The translations under genes were made by a program, and so were the position numbers. The notes below the pieces were generated by a model, which was given only the letters and a program-made list of their open reading frames with translations, was not told the DNA's origin and did no database searches. DNA of 40,923 nt, from positions 1 to 40,923 of the forward strand of contig USMK01000013.1 of assembly GCA_900555835.1 (NCBI GenBank), written 5' to 3'. Shown piece after piece: positions 33,586-40,923 of the stretch (positions are counted from its first letter, which is position 1; each line of letters starts with the position of its first letter). Source of the DNA: an uncultured Clostridium sp. (lineage in GTDB: Bacteria; Bacillota; Clostridia; TANB77; CAG-508).

Positions 33586-34629
33586 ATGTCTAAAAAGGTT
33601 TTGTTAGGAATGAGTGGTGGAGTTGATAGTAGTGTGTCTGCTTTGTTGTTGAAGGAAGCGGGATATGAGGTTATAGGGGTAACTTTGAATTTGTTTCCTT
33701 GTACTACTTGTTGCTCTTATATTGATGTGAAAGATGTTTGCAGAAAGATAGGGATTGAGCATTTTATATATGATGGCGTGAAGGATTTTGAGAAGCACGT
33801 AATTCAAGATTTTATATCAGAGTATAAGCAATGCAGAACTCCAAATCCTTGTATTGAGTGCAATAAATATATGAAGTTTGGTGCAATGTATGAAAAGGCT
33901 AAGGAGCTTGGTTGTGATTATATTGCAACTGGTCATTATGCTAAAATTGAATGGGATGATAAGTACAAGCAAAATGTGCTTAAAAAGTCAAAAGCAGATA
34001 AAAAGGACCAAAGCTATGTGGTGTATAATCTTCCAAGAGAAATGTTAGATAAGGTATTATTCCCACTTGGCGATTTTACAAGCAAAGATCAAATAAGAAA
34101 AATAGCGGAAGAACACAATTTAAGTGTTGCACACAAATCAGATAGTGAGGATATTTGTTTTATTCCAAATAAAGACTACAAAGCTTTTTTAGAGAATAAT
34201 TCAGATATAAAAGCTAAACAAGGGAATATTGTGAATTTAAAAGGCGAAAAACTTGGAACACACACAGGTTTATACAAATACACCATAGGCCAAAGAAAAG
34301 GATTAGGAATATCAAATCCGGTTCCGCTATTTGTAGTAGGATATAACCAAGCAAAAAATGAGCTAATTGTAGGAGAAGAAAAAGATTTATACAAAACAGA
34401 ACTATACGTAACAGACATCAACCTACTACTAGCCGATAAATTAGAACAACCACTAAAAGTAAATGCCAAAATAAGATATGCAGCCAAAGAAGCACCAGCC
34501 ACAATAACACAAGTAGAACCAAATAAAATAAAAGTAGAATTCGACCAACCACAAAAATCAATTACACCAGGGCAATCGGTAGTGTTTTATGTGGACGATG
34601 TGGTACTTGGAGGAGGAAAAATTTTATAG
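33586..34629 (+). CDS. mnmA: tRNA-specific 2-thiouridylase
   Basis: A 347-residue MnmA, which thiolates U34 of Lys, Glu and Gln tRNAs. The PP-loop SGGVDSS (10-16) binds ATP. The catalytic Cys is C89 (TPNPCIEC) and the second Cys lies in HKSDSEDICFIP. GQRKGLG and the C-terminal beta-barrel are present. Length is normal. RBS AAGGAG lies upstream. The 5' part is G/T-rich (many TTG, GTG, AGT codons) while the last 400 bases are strongly A/C-rich, an unusual switch within one gene. Confidence 0.95.
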   Translation: MSKKVLLGMSGGVDSSVSALLLKEAGYEVIGVTLNLFPCTTCCSYIDVKDVCRKIGIEHFIYDGVKDFEKHVIQDFISEYKQCRTPNPCIECNKYMKFGAMYEKAKELGCDYIATGHYAKIEWDDKYKQNVLKKSKADKKDQSYVVYNLPREMLDKVLFPLGDFTSKDQIRKIAEEHNLSVAHKSDSEDICFIPNKDYKAFLENNSDIKAKQGNIVNLKGEKLGTHTGLYKYTIGQRKGLGISNPVPLFVVGYNQAKNELIVGEEKDLYKTELYVTDINLLLADKLEQPLKVNAKIRYAAKEAPATITQVEPNKIKVEFDQPQKSITPGQSVVFYVDDVVLGGGKIL

Positions 34630-34696
34630 AAAGTATTATTGAAATAAAATATAAAGAAAAGAATATTCTTTGAAATAAGTTAAACACTCTCACGAG

Positions 34697-34725
34697 TTTA
34701 CATAATTTTTGAAATATGCTATACT
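34697..34725 (+). promoter_or_regulatory. Promoter of the unknown zinc-motif gene
   Basis: TTTACA (34697-34702), 17 bases, TATACT (34720-34725). Transcription would start near 34732, after the upstream in-frame ATG 34716, which fixes ATG 34743 as the start. Confidence 0.7.
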
Positions 34726-34742
34726 ATTATTGGGGTGATAGT

Positions 34743-35720
34743 ATGGAAGAAAAATTAAAAGATGAAAATTTAATATTTTTACAAATTGTAAATAATTATT
34801 ATGATGTAAATGAATTTAAAAAGAACCCTAGATTACATTATTCATTTTTGGCGGATTTGAAATTAGCTTCAAAAGAGGAAATTAAGAGAAGATGGAAAGT
34901 AACTAAGCCATATTTTGTTGCTAGATATAAGAATAATTTTTTAAATGTGAATAAAATTGAAGAGAAAATAAAGGAAGAGTATTCAAAATTAAAAATTGAA
35001 GATATCATATTATATGAGATACTTGATTTTAATGATTTTTTATTAAAAATAATGGATATGATTAACTTGGAAAAAGAACGAATAAGTTTATTTAATACAA
35101 TTATTGAAAAATATACAATTGTAGAGGAAAATAAACAAGGGAAAAAAATATATCTTAGTCCGGAATATATAAAAACGCAAATTACTGATTATTCAATCTA
35201 TGATATAAAACAAATACTTAAAGAATACTGGAAAAATGACTATACAATATTGTCCAAAGAGGATTATGAAAAAATTACGAAATTAGATTATAAATTAGAT
35301 AATCCATATCAAAACATAAAAATAATTCACAAATGTGATAGAATATATTTGAGCTTTAGACCAATTGGAAAATCACAAGTATTATTGTATTGTCCGATAT
35401 GTAAAAAAGAATATAAAATAATATATCATGAATTACCAAAAATAAATATAAGTAGTGACGCCGAAGGCAAAAATCAAATGGGATGGAAAAAAGAAAGTGA
35501 GTTATATAAAATGGGATATTCTGTAGAAGAGGGCGTTTCACTTCAAGATAGAAGAATTGCATTAACTAGAGCTTTAATATTAAAACAGATGCATAAAGAA
35601 AAAATTATTGAACATATTAACTGGTTGATAAAGAGGGATTCGCATAATGATAAACGAGTTAATGCTAATGAAAGAAGAAAAAATGATATAAATTGGTTTA
35701 TAAGAAATTTTGGCAGATAG
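34743..35720 (+). CDS. Unknown protein with a CxxC motif (325 aa)
   Basis: ATG 34743 is chosen because GGGGTGAT precedes it and because the promoter covers the earlier ATG. The N-terminal two thirds are helical and charged. A CPIC motif (about residue 217) within a strand-rich segment may be half of a zinc site. The C-terminal part reads MGYSVEEGVSLQDRRIALTR, then HINWLIKRD and INWFIRNFG, a pattern I recall at the C-termini of various uncharacterised bacterial proteins. No function can be assigned. It is a single-gene unit in the housekeeping region. Confidence 0.65.
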   Translation: MEEKLKDENLIFLQIVNNYYDVNEFKKNPRLHYSFLADLKLASKEEIKRRWKVTKPYFVARYKNNFLNVNKIEEKIKEEYSKLKIEDIILYEILDFNDFLLKIMDMINLEKERISLFNTIIEKYTIVEENKQGKKIYLSPEYIKTQITDYSIYDIKQILKEYWKNDYTILSKEDYEKITKLDYKLDNPYQNIKIIHKCDRIYLSFRPIGKSQVLLYCPICKKEYKIIYHELPKINISSDAEGKNQMGWKKESELYKMGYSVEEGVSLQDRRIALTRALILKQMHKEKIIEHINWLIKRDSHNDKRVNANERRKNDINWFIRNFGR

Positions 35721-35939
35721 TAAATTTGATTTTGTAAATGAAGAAAAAATGTATTAAGATATATTAGTGGACAGAAAATAATATATTAAATAACAACAAC
35801 ATAATATTTTACCGCTTTTAAATTTTATTTCATTTTGAGGTATTATTCTATTTTTTATTTTTGAGACATTTTTCAAAGTTATTATTTAAGACATTATCAC
35901 AAAATAATCATAATTACCAGAAAAATTCTTTACGGAATA

Positions 35940-36008
35940 TTGACTTTTGCGATAAAAAATGATAGAATGTTATCCGCTGAGAATAGAAATGGTCAGCGGA
36001 TATTTATT
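35940..36008 (+). promoter_or_regulatory. rpsL promoter and leader hairpin
   Basis: TTGACT (35940-35945), 17 bases, TAGAAT (35963-35968). TATCCGCTGA (35971-35980) pairs perfectly with TCAGCGGATA (35993-36002), followed by TTTATTTTTT and then the rpsL RBS. The predicted start (about 35975) lies in the 5' arm, so the mRNA would begin with this hairpin, which may protect it or act as an attenuator. The rest of 35721-35939 is AT-rich and shows nothing else. Confidence 0.65.
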
Positions 36009-36030
36009 TTTTATGGAGGTGAAATTCAAA

Positions 36031-36444
36031 GTGCCAACAATTAATCAATTAGTTAGAAAAGGTAGAAAAACAACTTCTACAAAATCAACAGCTCCTGCTC
36101 TACAAAAAGGATATAACTCAAAGAAAAAGAAACAAACAAATAATAGAGCACCACAAAAAAGAGGTGTTTGTACAGTTGTAAAAACAGTTACACCTAAGAA
36201 ACCAAACTCAGCTTTAAGAAAAGTTGCCAGAGTTAGACTTTCAAACGGATATGAAGTAACATCATACATCCCAGGTGTAGGACACAACTTACAAGAGCAT
36301 AGTGTTGTTCTAATAAGAGGTGGTAGAGTAAAAGATTTACCAGGTGTTAGATACCACATAATCAGAGGAACATTAGATACAGCTGGTGTTAAAGACAGAA
36401 ACCAAGCTAGATCTAAATATGGAGCAAAAAAACCTAAGAAATAA
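36031..36444 (+). CDS. rpsL: 30S ribosomal protein S12
   Basis: 137 residues, the normal Gram-positive length. GTG 36031 (MPTINQLVRKGRK) is the start, 8 bases after GGAGGTGA; the open frame continues upstream but that part is leader. The decoding-site loops TPKKPNSALRK (54-64) and GGRVKDLPGVRY (97-108) are intact, with the lysines whose change gives streptomycin resistance still present. First gene of the str cluster rpsL-rpsG-fusA-tuf. Confidence 0.98.
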   Translation: MPTINQLVRKGRKTTSTKSTAPALQKGYNSKKKKQTNNRAPQKRGVCTVVKTVTPKKPNSALRKVARVRLSNGYEVTSYIPGVGHNLQEHSVVLIRGGRVKDLPGVRYHIIRGTLDTAGVKDRNQARSKYGAKKPKK

Positions 36445-36607
36445 AATTAGGTAAAGTGCTTTGGCTGTATACTAAGTTTTAATTGACTTTGAATTTAGAA
36501 ATATAGATTAAGCACTAACTGAGAAAAAATCAGAGTAACTTTAATACTTTATTTAAAGTATTAACAAAATCAATGTAGAAAACTACAAAAAGAAGGAGTG
36601 AAGAAAA

Positions 36608-37078
36608 GTGCCAAGAAAGGGATATATTGCAAAAAGAGAAGTTTTACCAGATCCAATATACAATAGCAAAGTTGTTACAAAATTAGTAAACAACGTAATG
36701 CTTGATGGTAAAAAAACAGTTGCTCAAAAAATCGTTTATGGAGCATTTGACATAATCCAAGAAAAAGAACAAAAAAATCCATTAGAAGTTTTTGAAGCAG
36801 CATTAAACAACGTAATGCCTGTTCTTGAAGTTAAAGCAAGAAGAGTAGGTGGAGCAACATACCAAGTTCCATTAGAGATAAGACCAGAAAGAAGACAAAC
36901 ATTAGGTTTAAGATGGTTAGTATCTTATGCAAGAACAAGACATGAAAAAACAATGGCTGAAAAATTAGCCGGAGAAATAATGGATGCCGTTAACGGAAAC
37001 GGTGGAGCTTTCAAAAAGAAAGAAGATATGCATAGAATGGCAGAAGCTAACAAAGCATTTGCACATTATAAATGGTAA
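36608..37078 (+). CDS. rpsG: 30S ribosomal protein S7
   Basis: 156 residues, starting at GTG (MPRKGYIAKREVLPDPIYNS) behind AAGGAG. It binds the 3' domain of 16S rRNA and nucleates head assembly. GGATYQVPLEIRPERRQTLGL is diagnostic. A 163-base gap separates it from rpsL; it contains a small AT hairpin (AATACTTTA/TAAAGTATT) but no gene. S7 is the usual translational regulator of the str operon; whether this leader holds its site is not clear. Confidence 0.98.
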   Translation: MPRKGYIAKREVLPDPIYNSKVVTKLVNNVMLDGKKTVAQKIVYGAFDIIQEKEQKNPLEVFEAALNNVMPVLEVKARRVGGATYQVPLEIRPERRQTLGLRWLVSYARTRHEKTMAEKLAGEIMDAVNGNGGAFKKKEDMHRMAEANKAFAHYKW

Positions 37079-37128
37079 AATAAAAGGGAATTTAGCCCTT
37101 AACTATTAATAAAAAGGAGGAGAGAGTT

Positions 37129-39213
37129 TTGGCAGGAAGAGCATTTCCATTAGAGAAAACAAGAAATATAGGAATAATGGCGCATATAGACGCTGGAAAA
37201 ACAACAACAACAGAAAGAATACTTTTCTATACAGGAAAAACTCATAAAATAGGAGAAGTTCACGAAGGCGCTGCAACAATGGACTGGATGGAACAAGAAC
37301 AAGAAAGAGGTATCACAATTACTTCTGCTGCAACAACATGTCAATGGTTAGGTCATAGAATTAACATAATTGACACACCAGGACACGTTGATTTTACTGT
37401 TGAAGTTGAAAGATCATTAAGAGTATTAGATGGTTCTGTACTTGTTTTAGCTGCAAAAAGTGGTGTACAACCACAATCAGAAACAGTTTGGAGACAAGCA
37501 AACAAATACCAAGTACCAAGAATGGCATATGTAAATAAAATGGACATGATTGGTGCAAACTTTTATGGATGCGTAGAGCAAATGAAAGAAAGATTACACG
37601 CAAATGCAGTTCCAATTGAATTACCAATTGGTGCAGAAGACAATTTCCGTGGAATTGTAGATTTAATAAAAATGAGAGCATTTGTTCATAAAGACGATTT
37701 AGGAAAAGAAATCGAAGAATGCGATATTCCAGAAGACTTAAAAGAAAAGGCAGAACAATATAGAGCAGCTATGATTGAATCAGTTGCTGAACAAGATGAC
37801 GAATTGATGATGAAATATCTAGATGGAGAAGAATTAACAATTGACGAAATTAGAGCAGGTTTAAGAAAAGGAACTCTTGCAAACACAATAGTTCCAGTAA
37901 CTTGCGGTTCTTCATACAAAAACAAAGGTGTTCAAGAATTACTAGATGCTATAATATATTATATGCCATCTCCACTTGATATACCTCATATCAAAGGTGT
38001 AACATTAGACGGAGAAGAAACAGAAAGAGTAACATCAGATGATGAACCTTTTGCAGCCTTAGCGTTTAAGATTGCAACAGACCCATTTGTTGGGAAATTA
38101 TGCTTTTTCAGAGTTTATTCTGGAACACTAGAATCAGGTTCAACAGTATTAAACTCAAACAAAGACAAAAAGGAAAGAATAGGAAGAATTCTACAAATGC
38201 ATGCAAATCACAGAGAAGACATAGACAAAGTTTATGCTGGTGATATAGCAGCAGCAGTAGGATTAAAAGAAGTAACAACAGGTGATACATTATGTGATAT
38301 TGACCATCCGGTTATACTAGAATCAATGGAATTCCCAGAGCCAGTTATTGATATAGCTATTGAGCCAAAAGACAAAGTAGCACAAGAAAAAATGGCAATA
38401 GCATTAGCGAAACTAGCAGAAGAGGATCCAACATTCAAAACATACACAAATCACGAAACTGGTCAAACAGTTATCGCAGGTATGGGAGAATTACACCTTG
38501 ACATAATCGTAGATAGATTAAAAAGAGAATTTAAAGTAGAAGCTAATGTAGGTAAGCCACAAGTTGCTTACAAAGAAACAATCAGAAATGCAGTAAGAGT
38601 AGAAGGAAAATTCATTCGTCAATCTGGTGGTAAAGGACAATACGGACATGTATGGTTAGAAATGGAACCATTAGAGCCAGGAAAAGGAATTGAATTCGAA
38701 AGCAAAATCGTTGGTGGAGCAGTTCCAAAGGAATATATCAAACCAATCGAAGCTGGTATTAGAGAAGCAGCAGAAAGCGGAATTTTAGCTGGATACCCAG
38801 TTATAGATTTCAAAGCTACATTAGTAGATGGTTCTTACCACGAAGTAGACTCTTCTGAAATGGCGTTCAAAATAGCTGCATCTATGGCATTCAAAGAAGG
38901 ATGTAGAAAAGCAAAATCAGTTATTCTAGAACCAATTATGAGAGTTGAAGTAACAGTTCCAGAAGAATACATGGGAGACGTTATTGGAGATATAAATTCA
39001 AGACGTGGAAGAATGGAAGGTATGGAAGCACGTTCAGGAGAACAAATCATAAGAGGATTTATTCCATTATCAGAAATGTTTGGATATGCAACAGACTTAC
39101 GTTCAAAAACACAAGGTAGAGGAACATACGCAATGGAACCATCACACTATGAAGAAGTTCCAAAATCAGTTCTTGATACAATTATCGCATCAAGAGGTAA
39201 AAAAGAGGAATAA
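37129..39213 (+). CDS. fusA: Elongation factor G
   Basis: A 694-residue translocation GTPase. G1 AHIDAGKTTTTE, G3 DTPGHVDF and G4 NKMD are intact in the N-terminal G domain, followed by domains II to V, including GMGELHLDI and GRMEGMEARSG. It starts at TTG 37129 (MAGRAFPLEKTRNIG) after AGGAGGAGAG; a TTG start on so highly expressed a gene is somewhat unusual. A weak AAGGG/CCCTT hairpin lies between rpsG and fusA. Confidence 0.98.
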   Translation: MAGRAFPLEKTRNIGIMAHIDAGKTTTTERILFYTGKTHKIGEVHEGAATMDWMEQEQERGITITSAATTCQWLGHRINIIDTPGHVDFTVEVERSLRVLDGSVLVLAAKSGVQPQSETVWRQANKYQVPRMAYVNKMDMIGANFYGCVEQMKERLHANAVPIELPIGAEDNFRGIVDLIKMRAFVHKDDLGKEIEECDIPEDLKEKAEQYRAAMIESVAEQDDELMMKYLDGEELTIDEIRAGLRKGTLANTIVPVTCGSSYKNKGVQELLDAIIYYMPSPLDIPHIKGVTLDGEETERVTSDDEPFAALAFKIATDPFVGKLCFFRVYSGTLESGSTVLNSNKDKKERIGRILQMHANHREDIDKVYAGDIAAAVGLKEVTTGDTLCDIDHPVILESMEFPEPVIDIAIEPKDKVAQEKMAIALAKLAEEDPTFKTYTNHETGQTVIAGMGELHLDIIVDRLKREFKVEANVGKPQVAYKETIRNAVRVEGKFIRQSGGKGQYGHVWLEMEPLEPGKGIEFESKIVGGAVPKEYIKPIEAGIREAAESGILAGYPVIDFKATLVDGSYHEVDSSEMAFKIAASMAFKEGCRKAKSVILEPIMRVEVTVPEEYMGDVIGDINSRRGRMEGMEARSGEQIIRGFIPLSEMFGYATDLRSKTQGRGTYAMEPSHYEEVPKSVLDTIIASRGKKEE

Positions 39214-39255
39214 TAATATTATTACAAGCAGTATAATATAAATTATACAAAACAC

Positions 39256-39284
39256 TTGCAAAATTGGTAAATTTGTTATAAAAT
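39256..39284 (+). promoter_or_regulatory. Candidate internal promoter for tuf
   Basis: TTGCAA (39256-39261), 17 bases, TAAAAT (39279-39284), in the 140-base gap between fusA and tuf. It would allow extra EF-Tu expression beyond the str transcript. Confidence 0.5.
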
Positions 39285-39353
39285 ACCAATACTAAATAAG
39301 TTATCAAATTAAAATTATATAGGTTAAAAACCAAAAAAAGGAGGAATTTTAAA

Positions 39354-40556
39354 ATGGCAAAAGCTAAATTTGAAAGAACAAAGCCACACGTTAACATTGG
39401 TACTATCGGACACGTAGACCATGGTAAAACAACAACAACAGCAGCTATTACAAAATATTTAGGATTATTAGGAAAGGCACAATTCACTGCATATGACCAA
39501 ATCGACGGTGCACCAGAAGAAAAAGCAAGAGGAATCACAATTAACACAGCACACGTAGAATATGAAACAGAAAAAAGACATTATGCACACGTTGACTGTC
39601 CAGGACACGCTGACTATGTAAAAAACATGATTACAGGTGCAGCTCAAATGGATGGTGCTATATTAGTTGTTTCAGCAGCTGATGGTCCAATGCCTCAAAC
39701 AAGAGAGCACATCTTACTTGCTAGACAAGTTGGTGTTAAATATATCGTTGTTTACTTAAATAAATGCGATATGGTTGATGATCCAGAATTACTAGAATTA
39801 GTAGAAATGGAAGTTAGAGACTTATTATCAAGCTACGACTTCCCAGGAGATGAAATCCCAATTATAAAAGGTTCATCTTTAAAAGTTCTAGAATCTACAT
39901 CAACAGATCCAAATGCACCAGAATATCAATGCATGAAAGAATTAATGGATGCAGTAGATAGCTACATTCCAACACCAGAAAGACCAACAGACCAACCATT
40001 CTTAATGCCAGTTGAAGACGTATTCTCTATAACAGGTAGAGGAACAGTTGCAACAGGTAGAGTAGAAAGAGGAACAATCAAAGTTTCAGAAGAAGTTGAA
40101 ATAGTAGGTTTAGCAAAAGAACCTAAGAAAACAGTTGTAACAGGTGTAGAAATGTTCAGAAAATTACTAGACCAAGCAGAAGCAGGAGACAACATTGGTG
40201 TTCTTTTAAGAGGAATTCAAAGAAATGAAATCGAAAGAGGACAAGTTTTAGCAAAACCAGGAACAATACATCCACATACAAAATTCAAAGCAGAAGTTTA
40301 CGTTCTAACAAAAGAAGAAGGTGGAAGACATACACCATTCTTCAATGGATACAGACCACAATTCTATTTCAGAACAACAGACGTTACAGGTGTTATTGAA
40401 TTACCTGCTGGAACAGAAATGGTTATGCCAGGAGATAACGTAACAATGGAAATTGAACTTATCACTCCAATAGCTATCGAAAAAGGATTAAGATTTGCTA
40501 TTCGTGAAGGTGGTAGAACAGTAGGTTCTGGTATCGTTTCAGAAGTTATTGAATAA
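39354..40556 (+). CDS. tuf: Elongation factor Tu
   Basis: A 400-residue GTPase that brings aminoacyl-tRNA to the ribosome. G1 GHVDHGKTTTTA, switch II DCPGHADYVKNMITGA and G4 NKCD are intact; domains 2 and 3 are full length, ending GSGIVSEVIE. RBS AAAGGAGG lies 9 bases upstream. Codon use is strongly biased to C-ending codons for several residues, typical of high expression. Confidence 0.98.
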   Translation: MAKAKFERTKPHVNIGTIGHVDHGKTTTTAAITKYLGLLGKAQFTAYDQIDGAPEEKARGITINTAHVEYETEKRHYAHVDCPGHADYVKNMITGAAQMDGAILVVSAADGPMPQTREHILLARQVGVKYIVVYLNKCDMVDDPELLELVEMEVRDLLSSYDFPGDEIPIIKGSSLKVLESTSTDPNAPEYQCMKELMDAVDSYIPTPERPTDQPFLMPVEDVFSITGRGTVATGRVERGTIKVSEEVEIVGLAKEPKKTVVTGVEMFRKLLDQAEAGDNIGVLLRGIQRNEIERGQVLAKPGTIHPHTKFKAEVYVLTKEEGGRHTPFFNGYRPQFYFRTTDVTGVIELPAGTEMVMPGDNVTMEIELITPIAIEKGLRFAIREGGRTVGSGIVSEVIE

Positions 40557-40574
40557 TTTGTTATTCTTATAGAG

Positions 40575-40610
40575 AAAAAGTAGAGATTTTTGAAAATCTC
40601 TACTTTTTTT
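40575..40610 (+). terminator. Strong terminator closing the str cluster
   Basis: AGTAGAGATTTT (40579-40590) pairs with AAAATCTCTACT (40593-40604), flanked by an A run before and seven T after. It lies about 20 bases past the tuf stop. Confidence 0.9.
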
Positions 40611-40685
40611 AATGTTGGATAAAAGAGGAAGCCGTGGAAAAGAGGAAGTAAGATATAAAAAATTGAACTAATTGGTCAAAAAGTA

Positions 40686-40714
40686 TTGCTTTTTTTGGGG
40701 AAACACAATACAAT
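40686..40714 (+). promoter_or_regulatory. Promoter of plsX
   Basis: TTGCTT (40686-40691), 17 bases, TACAAT (40709-40714), followed by the RBS GGAGAGGAG. No clear FapR- or FabT-type operator is seen. Confidence 0.6.
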
Positions 40715-40746
40715 ATAAATTACAATATTGGAGAGGAGTGCTAGGC

Positions 40747-40923
40747 ATGAATATATTAGTTGATGCAATGGGCGGAGATAATGCACCAGATGCTGTTATA
40801 AAAGGTGCCGTTAAGGCCGCAAATGATATGCCAGAGGAGACTATAACATTAGTAGGTACAACAGAGATTATAAATGCAAAAGTGAAAGAATTTTTTGGAA
40901 AAGATACAATATCAGAGGTTGCA
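40747..40923 (+). CDS. plsX: Phosphate acyltransferase PlsX (5' part)
   Basis: The first 59 codons are visible and run off the right edge. MNILVDAMGGDNAPDAVIKG is the PlsX signature. The enzyme makes acyl-phosphate from acyl-ACP for phospholipid synthesis at the membrane. The start is the ATG 6 bases after GGAGTGCT. Its own promoter lies upstream, so it opens a new transcription unit. Confidence 0.95.
   Translation, partial: MNILVDAMGGDNAPDAVIKGAVKAANDMPEETITLVGTTEIINAKVKEFFGKDTISEVA

Noticed and set aside
34716..34742. ATG 34716 as start of the unknown zinc-motif gene
   Set aside because: It lies between the -35 and -10 boxes of the gene's own promoter; ATG 34743 has the RBS.
39360..39400. 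GTTAAC in tuf, rpsG and int coding sequence as further operators
   Set aside because: Single copies inside genes without a partner at 26-27 bp; expected by chance in this composition.
1..40923. CRISPR array or insertion sequence
   Set aside because: No regularly spaced direct repeats, cas genes or transposase found on either strand by reading.

Overview
The window reads as the chromosome of a low-GC Bacillota, most likely an uncultured Clostridia-type gut bacterium. This rests on very AT-rich coding sequence, strong AGGAGG ribosome binding sites, TTGACA/TATAAT promoters with 17-base spacers, the standard genetic code, an archaeal/eukaryotic-type ProS with a C-terminal zinc site, and the order rpsL-rpsG-fusA-tuf-plsX. 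The right third (about 29.6-40.9 kb) is ordinary housekeeping chromosome. The left two thirds are accessory DNA.

1-8.2 kb: the late end of a prophage. It holds the tail of one gene, a LysM/coiled-coil protein and a 2250-residue 'polyvalent' protein of the kind carried in virions. A strong terminator follows. About 100 bases further on lies a 13-base match to the 3' end of initiator tRNA-fMet followed by its own terminator, a plausible attachment-site scar.

8.6-27.5 kb: what looks like a second integrated element of about 19 kb with no structural genes, a satellite or mobilizable island. It has a leftward tyrosine integrase, a reverse transcriptase preceded by a promoter-driven structured RNA of about 350 nt, a SieB-like exclusion protein, a zinc-ribbon protein, then a rightward excisionase, a replisome organizer and a DnaC-like loader with a damaged Walker A motif. 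A cluster of five hairpins (possible oriT or replication origin) and a frameshifted gene follow. The cargo is a defence island: (i) an LlaI-like restriction-modification operon (HTH regulator, fused double adenine methyltransferase, unknown protein, McrB-like NTPase, McrC-like nuclease, and an extra PD-(D/E)xK/DUF5655 protein); (ii) a possible HEPN-like protein and a nuclease-helicase; (iii) an XRE-Fic protein paired with an unfamiliar PD-(D/E)xK protein. The int promoter and the xis-side control region share GTTAAC palindromes in pairs 26-27 bp apart, suggesting one regulator controls both excision genes.

27.5-29.6 kb: a border zone with a second copy of the element-end repeat, another tRNA-fMet-like fragment, a short transcription unit without an ORF, an XRE regulator, a 17-bp inverted repeat, an unknown 129-residue protein, and two small leftward ORFs behind a palindromic operator.

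29.6-40.9 kb: scpB, proS, aspS, mnmA, an unknown zinc-motif protein, rpsL, rpsG, fusA, tuf and the start of plsX (chromosome segregation, tRNA charging and thiolation, translation, phospholipid synthesis).

The most promising candidates for an undescribed system are the reverse transcriptase with its upstream RNA and the Fic-nuclease pair. All calls come from reading the sequence; no database search was possible.
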